DNA from: CAYQAJ01 sp964415245
GTDB lineage: Bacteria; Planctomycetota; Planctomycetia; Pirellulales; Pirellulaceae
Direction of reading: 5' to 3'
Assembly: GCA_964415245.1 (NCBI GenBank)
Contig: CAYQAJ010000033.1
Span: 1-27,601 of the forward strand
Length of the DNA stretch: 27,601 bases
A model generated the notes under the pieces. It ran no database searches, had not been told where the DNA came from, and was given only the letters and a program-made list of their open reading frames with translations. Shown here piece after piece: positions 1 to 8,796 of this stretch. The position numbers were made by a program, and so were the translations under genes. Position 1 is the stretch's first letter, and every line of letters begins with the position of its first letter.

Positions 1-2
1 AG

Positions 3-1250
3 ACAGATGCCGACGAAGACAAGACGGACGATGCACCGAGCGGCGGTGAAGCGGGCGATGCCACCAACGGCGATCAGGGCGCGGACGCCGCGCCGCCGCG
101 GGCCGATCGTTTCGTCTGGCAGCGGGTTGCGGCGACGTTGTTACCCGTTCTCTTTTTGCAGGCCGACGCTCAGCCCGCGGCCGACGCACAGAACGACAAT
201 CCCTACCTGCCCGACCCCGACCTTTCGCCCGACGAGCTGGTTGAGTTTCTTCTCGACATGCAGGAAAAGCCGCGGAGCATCCGCGAGCGACCCGGTTTCG
301 CCGAAGCTCTGGTCGCAGCCGCCGATCGCGTGCTGGCGACCCAGACGACCGACGCCAACCACATCGTTGCCGCCGAGACGGCATTTAACACGCTGCACGA
401 AAAGGCGTGCCTGGGCGACGAAAAGGCCGACCAGCGCTTGATGGAGTTCGTCGACCTGCTCAAGGACGACAAGCGCGAGGCCATCGCCCGACAGGTCACG
501 TTCTTCCAGATGGAGCGCAAAGCCATCGAGGCCTACAAGCTATCGCGGGAGGAGATTCCCGCGGCCATCGACCCGCTGGTCGAGTACCTCGCCGGGCAGA
601 CTCTCACGCCGCGGCACCTGCGATTCGCCTCGTCGCTGGTCAAAGCGGTCAACCAGCTCGACGAGGAAAGCGATCCCCAGAAGCGGAACGAGTACGGCGA
701 GCTCCGCGAAAAGTACTTCGACCGCCTCGGAAAGGTGCTGGCGGGGAGCGACGACAAGCAGGTGGTGGCGTATGGCCGCAAGCTCGTGCAATCGTCCGAG
801 CAGCCGACCGTCGATCTGGTCGGCAAGCCGCTGGCCATCGAAGGCGTTACCGCCCTGGGTGCCGAGTTCAACTGGTCGGCCTACCGCGGCAAGGTGGTGC
901 TGGTCGACTTTTGGGCCACTTGGTGCGGACCCTGCCGCCGGCAGATGCCCGAGGTGAAGGATTACTTCCAGAAGCACAAGGACGCGGGGTTCGACATTGT
1001 GGGCATCAATCTCGACAGCGATACCGAAGCGCTGGCCAAGTACCTGGACGAGAATCAGATCGAGTGGGAACAACTGGTGGGCGAAGCGCCCAAGAAGCTG
1101 GCTAAGGACCTCGGCGTGCGCGGCATTCCCACACTGGTGCTGGTCGACCGCGACGGCACGGTAATCGCCACCAGCCACAAGGCCGAGGAAATCCTGCCGC
1201 AGGCGACGCGACTTCTCGAAGGCGCCCCGGCGGCCGAATCAACTCCTTGA
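3..1250 (+). CDS. Thioredoxin-like (TlpA/AhpC-TSA family) protein, 5' incomplete
   Basis: Probable exported or membrane-anchored thiol-disulfide oxidoreductase. The C-terminal third (from about base 820) is a TlpA-type thioredoxin fold: KVVLVDFWATWCGPC with the WCGPC redox motif at 921-935, and the cis-proline segment GIPTLVLVD near 1123-1149. The preceding ~200 residues are helical, charged and unfamiliar, as in many planctomycete TlpA proteins. The frame is open without a stop to the window edge, so the true start is probably upstream. A TTG at 138 could start a short form, but the acidic stretch before it (rich in D, G and A) reads as coding. A hydrophobic segment (VAATLLPVLFLQADA, about 126-170) could be a signal or anchor. 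Which disulfide partner it serves cannot be said. The fold is certain; the 5' limit and exact role are not. Confidence 0.85.
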   Translation, partial: TDADEDKTDDAPSGGEAGDATNGDQGADAAPPRADRFVWQRVAATLLPVLFLQADAQPAADAQNDNPYLPDPDLSPDELVEFLLDMQEKPRSIRERPGFAEALVAAADRVLATQTTDANHIVAAETAFNTLHEKACLGDEKADQRLMEFVDLLKDDKREAIARQVTFFQMERKAIEAYKLSREEIPAAIDPLVEYLAGQTLTPRHLRFASSLVKAVNQLDEESDPQKRNEYGELREKYFDRLGKVLAGSDDKQVVAYGRKLVQSSEQPTVDLVGKPLAIEGVTALGAEFNWSAYRGKVVLVDFWATWCGPCRRQMPEVKDYFQKHKDAGFDIVGINLDSDTEALAKYLDENQIEWEQLVGEAPKKLAKDLGVRGIPTLVLVDRDGTVIATSHKAEEILPQATRLLEGAPAAESTP

Positions 1251-1372
1251 GCACGTCGCCTCAATCAGCTCGGTCAGCGGTACCTTCACCCGGCACGCTC
1301 GCCGCGGTCGCAGCCCGTCGCCATGACTTGCTCTTCGCAGATCGGACGCATATCGGTTCTGGCCTTGAGTCG

Positions 1373-1613
1373 TTAGTCGATCGACCGCCAGCATCGGTCG
1401 GCGTACTCCTTCATCATCAGGAATCGCTCCGGATCGTCGTCCGTGACGTTTGACCACGCTTTCATCGCAGCGATGCAATCTTCGCGCCGGCCCGTGGTCA
1501 CCGCGATCTATCCCGCGCGTGATCTCCCATCCCTCCCTCTCGAAGTGCAACACGAAGCCAAAGTCGATCAGGCCAAGCCGCGCATTCGCGCTTCCTTTGT
1601 GGCGGTTTCCCCC
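1373..1613 (-). pseudogene. Small broken or very short reading frame, unknown function
   Basis: On the minus strand a 42-codon frame runs from a GTG at 1501 to TAA at 1373, ending in FLMMKEYADRCWRSID. Its codons are strongly G/C-ending, as in real genes here. Just upstream, in a different frame between about 1613 and 1505, the translation RLGLIDFGFVLHFEREGW also looks coding. The two pieces would join by a single-base shift near 1500-1515, suggesting a decayed gene or an indel. The alternative is a genuine 42-aa gene starting at 1501. I do not recognise a family. Its presence argues against extending the next gene upstream to 1443. Confidence 0.35.
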
Positions 1614-1691
1614 CTAACATGGGATAGACTCCCCTCGCGAATGGTAGAAAGGGTTCCTGAGTGCAGGCCCCGTCAGCGTCCGGTGGGCACC

Positions 1692-4600
1692 GTGTCCGAC
1701 TTCGACCCCTACTACAAATGGCTCGGCATTCCGCCCGACGAGCAGCCGCCCAATCATTACCGGCTGTTGGGCATCCCGCTGTTTACCGACGATGCCGACG
1801 TCATCGCCAACGCCGCCGATCAGCGGATGCTGCATCTTCGGTCGTTTCAGACAGGACCGCGCGCGGCGCTGAGCCAGAAGCTGCTCAACGAAATCGCCCA
1901 GGCCAATGCGTGTCTGCTTAGGGCGGAAACGAAGTCGACGTACGACGCGGCGCTGCAAGAGGAATTAGCCAGCCAACTGACACTGTTGCCGCCCGCCAAG
2001 CCGCCCGTTCCCCAAGCGGAGCCCGCCTCGGCCGATCGGCAGCCCCAGCCGGTTCCGGACGCATTAACCGAGGACAGCCCGTCGCAGCCTAGTGAGGTCG
2101 AATCGGCTATCGCCGTGGAGCCGGCTCCCGTCGTCCATGCGGCCAAGGTTGTAACCCATGCCCACCCGACACATCGTCGGCCCCGCAGGGTCTCGCCTTG
2201 GCTCATCGCCGCGTTTGCCGTCGGCCCGGCGGCCGTCATGATCGTCGGTTACGTGCTTCTCGGTTTGATCGTGCCCGAATTGGATTTCCTCGGCTTGTTC
2301 CACGGGCGCGCCGACGATTCCGTTGCGTCGAAGAAGTCGGCGGGCGATGCGAGCGAGTCTTCGGTCGCCGCCGCGCGCGACTCGGCCAAGTCGCCGCCGG
2401 GGAACTCGAAGGGCCAAGCTGCGCCTAACGCCAACTCACCGACTCGCGATGGCAGCAATTCGACGGGCGCGGGGGGCGAAGTCGAATCGGGTCGCTCGGA
2501 CTCGCCTGATTCGACGACACCGGAAAACTCGCGCTCCGGTTCGCCGCTGCGTGCGGTCGCGTTTTCTCACGAAGGCGATCTCGTCGTCACCGGCGGCGAT
2601 GACAAGATCGTGCGAATCTGGAAGCGCGACGGCGACAAACCGCTGAGCAGCCTGCAGGGACACAAAGGCGCCATCCTGTGCATGGCCACGCAGCCGGCCG
2701 GAGAGCTACTGGCAGCGGGCAGCTACGACGGCACGATCATCGTCTGGAATCTGTCGCAGCGGAAAGAAGTACGGACGATTCGCTGCGAGGAGCCGGTTCG
2801 GTGTCTCGCGTTTGCGCCTGACGGCAACACGCTCGCCGCCGGATGCGGCCGCGATGGCGGAGCGGGTCAAGTCACGCTGTGGAGCGTGGAAGAGGGGCGG
2901 TCGATCGGCAAGATCGAAGGACATTCCCACGCCGTCCGCTCGGTGGCATATTCGCCGGACGGAGCATTGCTCGCCTCAATCTCCGGTTGGCCCGCGGATA
3001 ATCGGGCGCCGGTTGAAAGCCAGGTGATCGTTTGGGATTGCCAGCGCGATACGGTCGCCTATTCGACGCATTCGTTCTCGCAAGGCGTTACGTCGGTTGC
3101 GTTCTCACAGGATGGCAACACGCTGGCGGTTACCGGAGCCGGCCTAACCCCCACCGGACAGCGCGTCTTCGCCACGCAGCTTTACGACAGCTACGCGGGA
3201 GTGCCCATGCAGCAACTGCTCGGTGGAGCCAACGCGACCGTCGCCGTTCACTTCTTCGACAACGATCGAAAGCTGGTGGTGGTGGACGAGCGAGGCGGGC
3301 TCCATGTTTGGGATCTCAAGCAGGGCGCCCACTTGGCCACGTTGTCGGGAAGCGAAGGCGCGATCGCGGCCGCCGGTATTGCGCCCGATCGAAGCGAGTT
3401 GGCCACGGTCGACGACGCGGGGACGTTCCGCACCTGGCCGCTGCGTCGCGACGAGTGGCAGTCGGAGGCATCGGGCAGCCTCGTACCGAATGTGGATTTC
3501 GGTCAGACCTATCGAGTCCGCTTCACGAACGACGGCCGAGCGCTGTTGGTAACGTCGTTTGATTCCGGTTGCGCCGTTCGGCGTGCCGCGGGCCACTTCG
3601 AAACGCCCGAGGTCATCGACGTGGGGGCCGACCTGTCGTGCTTCTGGGCCGACATGTCGCGGGACGGCCGCACAATGGCTGCCGGCTTCTGGGATCGCGG
3701 CACCAGCGCGGCGTTGCTGCTGGTGATCGACACGGCGACTGGGAAAGCGACGACGCTGCGCGGACACGATAGTCGCGTCGTTCGCGGGCGATACTCACCC
3801 GATGGCACGATGCTGGCCACCGGTGGCGCCAATGGCGAAATCGCTCTGTGGAACGCGGAAATCTACAAACGGCACGATTGGGGTCGGTTGCGGGAACACC
3901 GAGTTCCCATCACAGGGTTGGAGATCTCCCCCAACGGCAAAATGCTGGCCACCGCAGCCGACGATCGCACGTTCAAGATTTGGGACCTGCCGGAGGATCG
4001 AATCCTGCAAGCCAAGCCGCTGGCGAGCCGCTTCACGGTGAACAACCTGGCGGAACCGGCCTTGTGCCTGCGGTTTTCGCCCGACAATACCAAGCTGATG
4101 GTGTGTTATGGAAAAGCGGAGCTTTGGGATATCGCCACCCGCCAGCGGCTGCTTACGGTCCCGGGAATCTCGGGTGATTTCTCGCCCGACGGAAAACGGT
4201 TCGCGACCGGTGGGGGCGACCCGGAAGTGGCGAACGAGATCAGGGTGTGGGAAACGTCGTCGGGGCGCGAGTTGTTGCATTTGCAGGGCGGTGATTCCGA
4301 GAGCCTCGCCTCGCTGACTTACTCTCCCGACGGGCAATACATCGTCGCCGCCGACGTTTCGGGCAAGGTGCACACGTGGGATGCCCTCAGCGGTGATCTC
4401 TTGGACCACGGCCCAATCGTGGAAGGCAGCGACGCGCGCGTGGCCGATCCCGCCCCGGAGCCGCGGTGGCAAATCATGACGAACTCCCTCGGCATGCAGT
4501 TCGTGCGGATCGAGCCCGGGGAGTTCTTTATGGGTTCGCCCACTACCGAAGCCCAACGGCAGGACAACGAATTGCGGCATCGCGTAAAGATCACGCGGCC

Positions 4601-5237
4601 CTACTATCTCGGGCGATTCGAAGTGACGCAGGACGAATTCGCGCTCGTCACGGGCAGAAGGCCGAGCAACTTCTCGCCGGCGGGAGAAAGAAAAGACGTG
4701 GTCGGCCTGGACACGGGCGACATGCCGGTAGAACGAGTCACCTGGAACGATGCGGTCGACTTCTGTCGGCGACTGTCCGCTTTGCCCGAAGAACGAGCGG
4801 CGGGCCGCGCGTACCGCTTGCCCACCGAGGTCCAGTGGGAGTACGCCTGTCGCGCGGGTACGACCACGGCGTTCAACGTCGGCGATACGCTGTCACCGGC
4901 CCAGGCCAACTTCGACGCCACCCGGCCGTACGGCGACGTCGATCCCGGCATCAGCCTCAAGCGGACGCGCACGGTGGGCACGTACCCGCCCAATGATTGG
5001 GGACTGTACGACATGCACGGCAACGTGTGGGAGTGGTGTCTGGACGGGCAAAGAATGTATCGGCCCGGCACGGTGATCGATCCGGTCGGGCCGACCCCCG
5101 ACGACAAGCGCAGCCTGCGCGGTTCCGGATTCTTTCTGGCCGGATTTGAGGGCCGCAGCGGCCGGCGTCAAACGGAGTCCGTTACCTGGCAAGCGCCGAA
5201 CCTGGGCTTTCGCGTGGTGTGCGAAATCAAGAAGTAA
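1692..5237 (+). CDS. Membrane-anchored WD40-repeat protein with N-terminal J-like block and C-terminal FGE-sulfatase domain
   Basis: About 1181 residues from the GTG at 1692, chosen because the planctomycete-typical block DFDPYYKWLGIPPDEQPPNH starts there. An in-frame ATG at 1641 and a longer frame back to 1443 are possible. Order: (1) residues ~1-95, YRLLGI...KLLNEIAQANACLL...YDAAL, reminiscent of a J-domain helix pattern but without HPD; (2) Pro-rich linker; (3) one transmembrane helix (~167-193, LIAAFAVGPAAVMIVGYVLL); (4) Ser/Gly/Asn-rich linker; (5) WD40 propeller repeats ~286-906 (VAFSHEGDLVVTGG, WDLPEDR, VRIWKRDG and others); (6) FGE-sulfatase domain from ~929, NSLGMQFVRIEPGEFFMGS to GNVWEWCLDG and LGFRVVCEI. 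In this phylum such domains often sit on Ser/Thr kinases, but no kinase is present here. Likely a scaffold with an FGE-like fold; enzymatic formylglycine generation is not shown. Confidence 0.9.
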   Translation: MSDFDPYYKWLGIPPDEQPPNHYRLLGIPLFTDDADVIANAADQRMLHLRSFQTGPRAALSQKLLNEIAQANACLLRAETKSTYDAALQEELASQLTLLPPAKPPVPQAEPASADRQPQPVPDALTEDSPSQPSEVESAIAVEPAPVVHAAKVVTHAHPTHRRPRRVSPWLIAAFAVGPAAVMIVGYVLLGLIVPELDFLGLFHGRADDSVASKKSAGDASESSVAAARDSAKSPPGNSKGQAAPNANSPTRDGSNSTGAGGEVESGRSDSPDSTTPENSRSGSPLRAVAFSHEGDLVVTGGDDKIVRIWKRDGDKPLSSLQGHKGAILCMATQPAGELLAAGSYDGTIIVWNLSQRKEVRTIRCEEPVRCLAFAPDGNTLAAGCGRDGGAGQVTLWSVEEGRSIGKIEGHSHAVRSVAYSPDGALLASISGWPADNRAPVESQVIVWDCQRDTVAYSTHSFSQGVTSVAFSQDGNTLAVTGAGLTPTGQRVFATQLYDSYAGVPMQQLLGGANATVAVHFFDNDRKLVVVDERGGLHVWDLKQGAHLATLSGSEGAIAAAGIAPDRSELATVDDAGTFRTWPLRRDEWQSEASGSLVPNVDFGQTYRVRFTNDGRALLVTSFDSGCAVRRAAGHFETPEVIDVGADLSCFWADMSRDGRTMAAGFWDRGTSAALLLVIDTATGKATTLRGHDSRVVRGRYSPDGTMLATGGANGEIALWNAEIYKRHDWGRLREHRVPITGLEISPNGKMLATAADDRTFKIWDLPEDRILQAKPLASRFTVNNLAEPALCLRFSPDNTKLMVCYGKAELWDIATRQRLLTVPGISGDFSPDGKRFATGGGDPEVANEIRVWETSSGRELLHLQGGDSESLASLTYSPDGQYIVAADVSGKVHTWDALSGDLLDHGPIVEGSDARVADPAPEPRWQIMTNSLGMQFVRIEPGEFFMGSPTTEAQRQDNELRHRVKITRPYYLGRFEVTQDEFALVTGRRPSNFSPAGERKDVVGLDTGDMPVERVTWNDAVDFCRRLSALPEERAAGRAYRLPTEVQWEYACRAGTTTAFNVGDTLSPAQANFDATRPYGDVDPGISLKRTRTVGTYPPNDWGLYDMHGNVWEWCLDGQRMYRPGTVIDPVGPTPDDKRSLRGSGFFLAGFEGRSGRRQTESVTWQAPNLGFRVVCEIKK

Positions 5238-5302
5238 CTCGACTCGCGACTTTCCCCCATCCGTGCGCACTTGGTATCCGATGTGGACGGTGGATCGAAT
5301 CA

Positions 5303-5845
5303 CTACCCCACGCGGAGCGAGTGTTCCGTGCGGGTAGGGTCCGGCACGCGCAGCGCTTCGGCCAGAGTCAGTGGCTGTCCCGCGCGCGGCGGCGAAGCGA
5401 CCGAAACGTGGCCCGACGGTTGCGCGAGCGGTGACGGTACGACCTTGAGGAACCGCCCGCCGTTCTCGTACCAGCCGTGTCCCGTGAAGCGGCACCAGGT
5501 CAGATCCATCAACAGACCGAGCCAGCCGCCGTCGCGCCGCGGCAGCGAAGCGATGACCCGCCGGTACGGCACCACGTCTTGATAAAAGAAATCGAGCCCG
5601 TGGTCCGAAAGGTGCTTGCCCACTGCCACGATCGTTTCGCCGCACGGTTCAAGCGTGCGCGTGTCGACGGGCGTCAGATAAACCAGATGGGGAAAGGGAT
5701 GCCGGGTTTCCAGCCGCCGCTCGCGACCGAGGCGCGCCGGCTGCACCTGAAACAGGGCCAGCCGCACGGCTTGGCGAAGCGATAGCTCGCCGCCGGACGG
5801 CGCGGTGACAAGGCGAGGTAGGGCAGGGCAGGAGTGCGATTCCAT
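5303..5845 (-). CDS. PilZ-like domain protein
   Basis: 180 residues, transcribed convergently with the WD40 gene. Two signatures suggest a PilZ (cyclic di-GMP binding) fold: RLETR at residues 44-48 fits RxxxR, and HLSDHG at 78-83 fits the (D/N)xSxxG loop with His in the first position. After these come strands such as VPYRRVIASL and GWLGLLMDLTWCRF, ending in GGRFLKVVPSP. This strand-rich pattern with a conserved WCRF block recurs, from memory, in planctomycete proteins of similar size. The C-terminal 30 residues are Pro/Arg-rich and probably disordered. No obvious ribosome-binding site precedes the ATG; a start nearer residue 20 is possible. The role would be a c-di-GMP effector, which is inference, and the His substitution may weaken binding. 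Confidence 0.6.
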   Translation of the reverse strand: MESHSCPALPRLVTAPSGGELSLRQAVRLALFQVQPARLGRERRLETRHPFPHLVYLTPVDTRTLEPCGETIVAVGKHLSDHGLDFFYQDVVPYRRVIASLPRRDGGWLGLLMDLTWCRFTGHGWYENGGRFLKVVPSPLAQPSGHVSVASPPRAGQPLTLAEALRVPDPTRTEHSLRVG

Positions 5846-6339
5846 GTATGAGCATTCCGTGTGGGAGGCGACAAGCGCAGACCGACAAGCACCGGACGTG
5901 CGCTATGCGCGCTATGCCGCCGCGGCGATTTCACGACATTCCAGCAAGCAAGTCGAAGAAGATCAGCCGGCCGCAGAAATCCTGTACCGCGCAAATGGGC
6001 GCGCACGAGCACATTCCCGGGGCCGGAGTGCTACAAACCGAGGCATAAGAGGCTGTATCAAAACCGTCCGCGGAGAAGGGGACAGGCACATTTTGCTCCG
6101 CGGACTGCGCAAAGTGAGCCAGTCCCCGACGGTTTTGAAGCAGCCTTTAAGCGATCAAGTCGGTCGACGTACCGCAAGCGGGCGAATGCCCAGGGCCGCG
6201 AAAGGGAGCGCGGGCCGCACAACAATAGGTACGTCACAAAGGGTCGGCTGTCAAATGCGCGGCGACGGACGAAGCGGGAGGGACTGCCTGGCGCGGTGGT
6301 CGGATACGGGGGGCGCTCTTCACGCTACGGCCTAAGAGC
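5846..6339. other. Gene-poor stretch holding one REP-like element
   Basis: No convincing gene is seen on either strand. Open frames exist but have scrambled Arg/Ser/Pro composition. The only structured item is the palindromic repeat at 6051-6145. No clear terminator follows the riboflavin gene. Confidence 0.6.
6051..6145. repeat. REP-like palindromic repeat, copy A
   Basis: A 95-bp element. Outer ends are an 18-bp imperfect inverted repeat (16 of 18 match): GGCTGTATCAAAACCGTC at 6051-6068 against GACGGTTTTGAAGCAGCC at 6128-6145. Nested inside is a second imperfect inverted pair: GGGGACAGGCACATTTTGC (6078-6096) and GCAAAGTGAGCCAGTCCCC (6109-6127). Related copies occur at 17109-17189, 20804-20881 and 20882-21021. 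The organisation resembles REP/BIME elements mobilised by RAYT transposases, but no transposase lies in the window. Confidence 0.85.
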
Positions 6340-7554
6340 TTACTCGTCGCTGGGCAGTTGGTGGCCGAGCTTGTCGCGCTTGGTTGCCAAGTAGTGCGCG
6401 TTGTGCTCGTTGGGAGGCGGCACGATCGGCACCTGATCGACCACTTGCAGGTCGAATCCGCCGTAGATAAAGGCGTCGGTCTTCTTGGGGTTGTTCGTCA
6501 AGAGCCGCACGCGGCTCATCCCCAGATCTTTGAGAATCTGCATGCCGACGCCGTATTCGCGCATGTCGGCCTTGAACCCCAACGCCTGATTGGCCTCGAC
6601 CGTGTCCAACCCCTGCTGATCTTGCAGGGCGTAAGCGCGAATTTTTTCCGGCAGCCCGATGCCGCGCCCTTCCTGCGGCAGATAGATGAGCGCCCCGTTG
6701 CCTTCGCGGCTGATCATGTCCAGCGCCATCCGCAACTGGTCGCCGCAGTCGCACCGCAGCGAGTTGATCAGATCGCCCGTGAAGCAACTCGAGTGCAGCC
6801 GCACCAGCGGTGCGGCCGAGCGGGTCGGATCGCCCATCACCAGCGCCATCGGCTGCTGGGTCTCGTATTTCACTTCGTACACGATGAGCTGGAAGAGCCC
6901 ATACTTGGTGGGAAGCCGGGCTTCGGCGGTTCGCGCCACCAGCTTCTCGCTCACGCGGCGGTGGGCAATGAGCTGCTCGATCGAAATGATCGCGAGCCGG
7001 TGGCGGTGGGCGATTTCCAACAGCTCGTCACGGGTGGCGCGGTCGCCCCCTTCGTTGAGCACTTCGCACAGCACCCCGGCCGGGGCCAGGCCGGCCATGC
7101 GGGCCAGGTCGACTGTCGCTTCGGTGTGACCGGCTCGACGCAACACGCCCCCCTCCTTGGCCAGCAAGGGATAGACGTGTCCCGGGCGGACGAAATCGCG
7201 GGGCGAGCTGGCCGCGTCGACGATCGCCCGCACTGTGCGGCAGCGTTCCTGAGCGGTAATGCCGGTGCGGGAGCTGACGTGGTCCAGCGGCGTCACGAAG
7301 GCCGTGCCCAGGGGCGAGTTGTTTGACTCGCTGATGGGCGAAAGCTCCAGCCGTCGGCAGACGTCGGGCAGCACCGGCATGCACAACTGTCCCCGGCCGC
7401 TCATGAGAAAATTGATCGTCTCCGGCGTCGCCTTTTCGGCCGCGCAGATAAAATCCCCCTCGTTTTCGCGGTCTTCGGCATCGACAACGATGACCACCTC
7501 CCCGCGGGCGATGGCATCGACGGCCGATTGAATGGTCGAGAATTGGGCAGTCAA
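6340..7554 (-). CDS. ribBA: Bifunctional 3,4-dihydroxy-2-butanone-4-phosphate synthase / GTP cyclohydrolase II
   Basis: 404 residues, cytosolic, catalysing the two entry reactions of riboflavin synthesis. The RibB half makes 3,4-dihydroxy-2-butanone 4-phosphate from ribulose 5-phosphate; the RibA half opens GTP to the diaminopyrimidine precursor. RibB motifs: DRENEGD at 28-34 (metal and substrate), RPGHVYPL at 123-130, GHTEAT at 142-147. RibA from ~210: HSSC with zinc Cys257 and then CDCGDQ giving Cys268 and Cys270, EGRGIGL at 295-301, YGVGMQILKDLG at 334-345, LLTNNP at 351-356. Length is normal for the fused form and no key residue is missing. It is divergent from the hydrolase at 7671, sharing a ~115-bp upstream region. 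I looked there for an FMN riboswitch and saw none. Other rib genes are not in the window. Confidence 0.97.
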   Translation of the reverse strand: MTAQFSTIQSAVDAIARGEVVIVVDAEDRENEGDFICAAEKATPETINFLMSGRGQLCMPVLPDVCRRLELSPISESNNSPLGTAFVTPLDHVSSRTGITAQERCRTVRAIVDAASSPRDFVRPGHVYPLLAKEGGVLRRAGHTEATVDLARMAGLAPAGVLCEVLNEGGDRATRDELLEIAHRHRLAIISIEQLIAHRRVSEKLVARTAEARLPTKYGLFQLIVYEVKYETQQPMALVMGDPTRSAAPLVRLHSSCFTGDLINSLRCDCGDQLRMALDMISREGNGALIYLPQEGRGIGLPEKIRAYALQDQQGLDTVEANQALGFKADMREYGVGMQILKDLGMSRVRLLTNNPKKTDAFIYGGFDLQVVDQVPIVPPPNEHNAHYLATKRDKLGHQLPSDE

Positions 7555-7670
7555 AGCGAATACCTCTCAAGGGACCCCGCCGCCGAGTTTGCATTTGTCG
7601 CCAACCGGCGGCAACGACTATCATTATAGGCGCCCGCAGGGTTTCTTCCACCAACTTGGGGATATCGGGA

Positions 7671-8735
7671 ATGTCTATGACAACGAGGCGAACCTTGAGA
7701 GCATCCACCCAATCACCGTCGGCGCAGCCGCTTGCGGTTTCGCGCTCCGCCGTTGCGCTGCCGCTGTTGTCCCTCCTCATCGCGACCGTTTTTCTCACCG
7801 GCGCCACCCTCGCCGCCGAAAAGTACACCGTCACCCGCGACGTGCCCTACGTCGACCGCGGCGATCGTACGCTCACCGCCGACGTCTACGTGCCCGATGG
7901 CAAGGGGCCCTACCCCGGCATCCTCATGGTGCACGGCGGAGCATGGGTCTCGGGCGATAAGGCGCACGTCGCCGGATACGCACGCACGGCAGCCGCTGCC
8001 GGATACACGGTGGTCGCCATTCGCTATCGCTTCGCGCCCAAGGACCCGTTCCCGGCACAGATCGAAGATTGCCAGGAGGCGGTGCGCTGGATGCGCCGCA
8101 ACGCCCAGAAGTACAAAGTCGACCCGGAGCGCATCGCCGGGTTCGGCTACTCGGCCGGTGCTCACCTGGTTTGCTTGCTCGGCATGACCGACAACCTCGA
8201 CTGGGCCGCCGAGTTCGCACATGATATCGGGAAGGACCGAAGGGGGGCCGAAACGAAAGAGGGAACTGCGGGAGACGGTGGCTCCCCTGCAGGCGAAGGG
8301 GGCAAAGCAAGCGGCGAGGACGAAGCCAAGGAGAAAAAGAAGGACGAAATCGTCAGCGACCACTTGCAGGCGGTGGTGGCCGGGGGCACGCCGTGCGACT
8401 TCACGCATCTCCCCCTCAACAATCAATCTATGGTCTTTCTGCTGGGGGGCACACGGCGCGATCGCGCGAGCGTGTATCGTCTGGCGTCGCCTGTCAAGCA
8501 CATCACGCGCGACGATCCACCTGTCTTCTTCTTCCATGGAGAAGACGATGCGCTGGTGCCCCGCCGCGGTGTCGAATCGATGGCCCGGCAGCTTGCCGAC
8601 GCGGGCGTCAAGGTCGAAACGTGGATCGTGCCGGGCAAGGGGCACATCACTACGTTCCTCGACCCCGCGGCGCCCGATAAAATGGTCGATTTCCTGGACC
8701 GCGTGCTCAAGGATTCGCCCGACGGCGACCGGTAG
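7671..8735 (+). CDS. Secreted alpha/beta hydrolase (esterase/lipase, carboxylesterase-like)
   Basis: 354 residues from the ATG at 7671; an ATG at 7677 has GGGA six bases upstream and is an equal alternative. A hydrophobic N-terminal segment ending in TGATLAAEK is a signal peptide or anchor. Catalytic features: oxyanion-hole HGGAW at ~88, nucleophile elbow GYSAG with Ser161, acid in HGEDDALVP (Asp293) and His325 in GKGHITTF. This matches the BD-FAE/esterase group common in planctomycetes, often acting on acylated polysaccharides; the substrate is not shown. Odd point: between the nucleophile domain and the strand carrying LQAVVAGG lies a ~45-residue Lys/Glu/Gly-rich insert (8220-8360), absent from most relatives and probably a disordered loop. 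The next gene follows 61 bp downstream on the same strand. Confidence 0.88.
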   Translation: MSMTTRRTLRASTQSPSAQPLAVSRSAVALPLLSLLIATVFLTGATLAAEKYTVTRDVPYVDRGDRTLTADVYVPDGKGPYPGILMVHGGAWVSGDKAHVAGYARTAAAAGYTVVAIRYRFAPKDPFPAQIEDCQEAVRWMRRNAQKYKVDPERIAGFGYSAGAHLVCLLGMTDNLDWAAEFAHDIGKDRRGAETKEGTAGDGGSPAGEGGKASGEDEAKEKKKDEIVSDHLQAVVAGGTPCDFTHLPLNNQSMVFLLGGTRRDRASVYRLASPVKHITRDDPPVFFFHGEDDALVPRRGVESMARQLADAGVKVETWIVPGKGHITTFLDPAAPDKMVDFLDRVLKDSPDGDR

Positions 8736-8796
8736 CGCCGCGGGAATCGACTCGACCCAGGTGCATCCGCTCGCCGACGCACGCAGCCAGGGCGCC

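Noticed and set aside
1443..1691. Upstream extension of the WD40/FGE gene to 1443
   Set aside because: The extension overlaps coding-like sequence on the other strand, has scrambled composition, and the conserved N-terminal block starts at 1692.
5805..6394. Overlapping plus-strand open frames of 176-177 codons
   Set aside because: They run through the REP-like element, have Arg/Ser-rich scrambled sequence and no ribosome-binding site or motif.
7555..7670. FMN riboswitch upstream of ribBA
   Set aside because: The conserved FMN-aptamer words are absent on the minus strand; only a GC-rich 5' region is seen.
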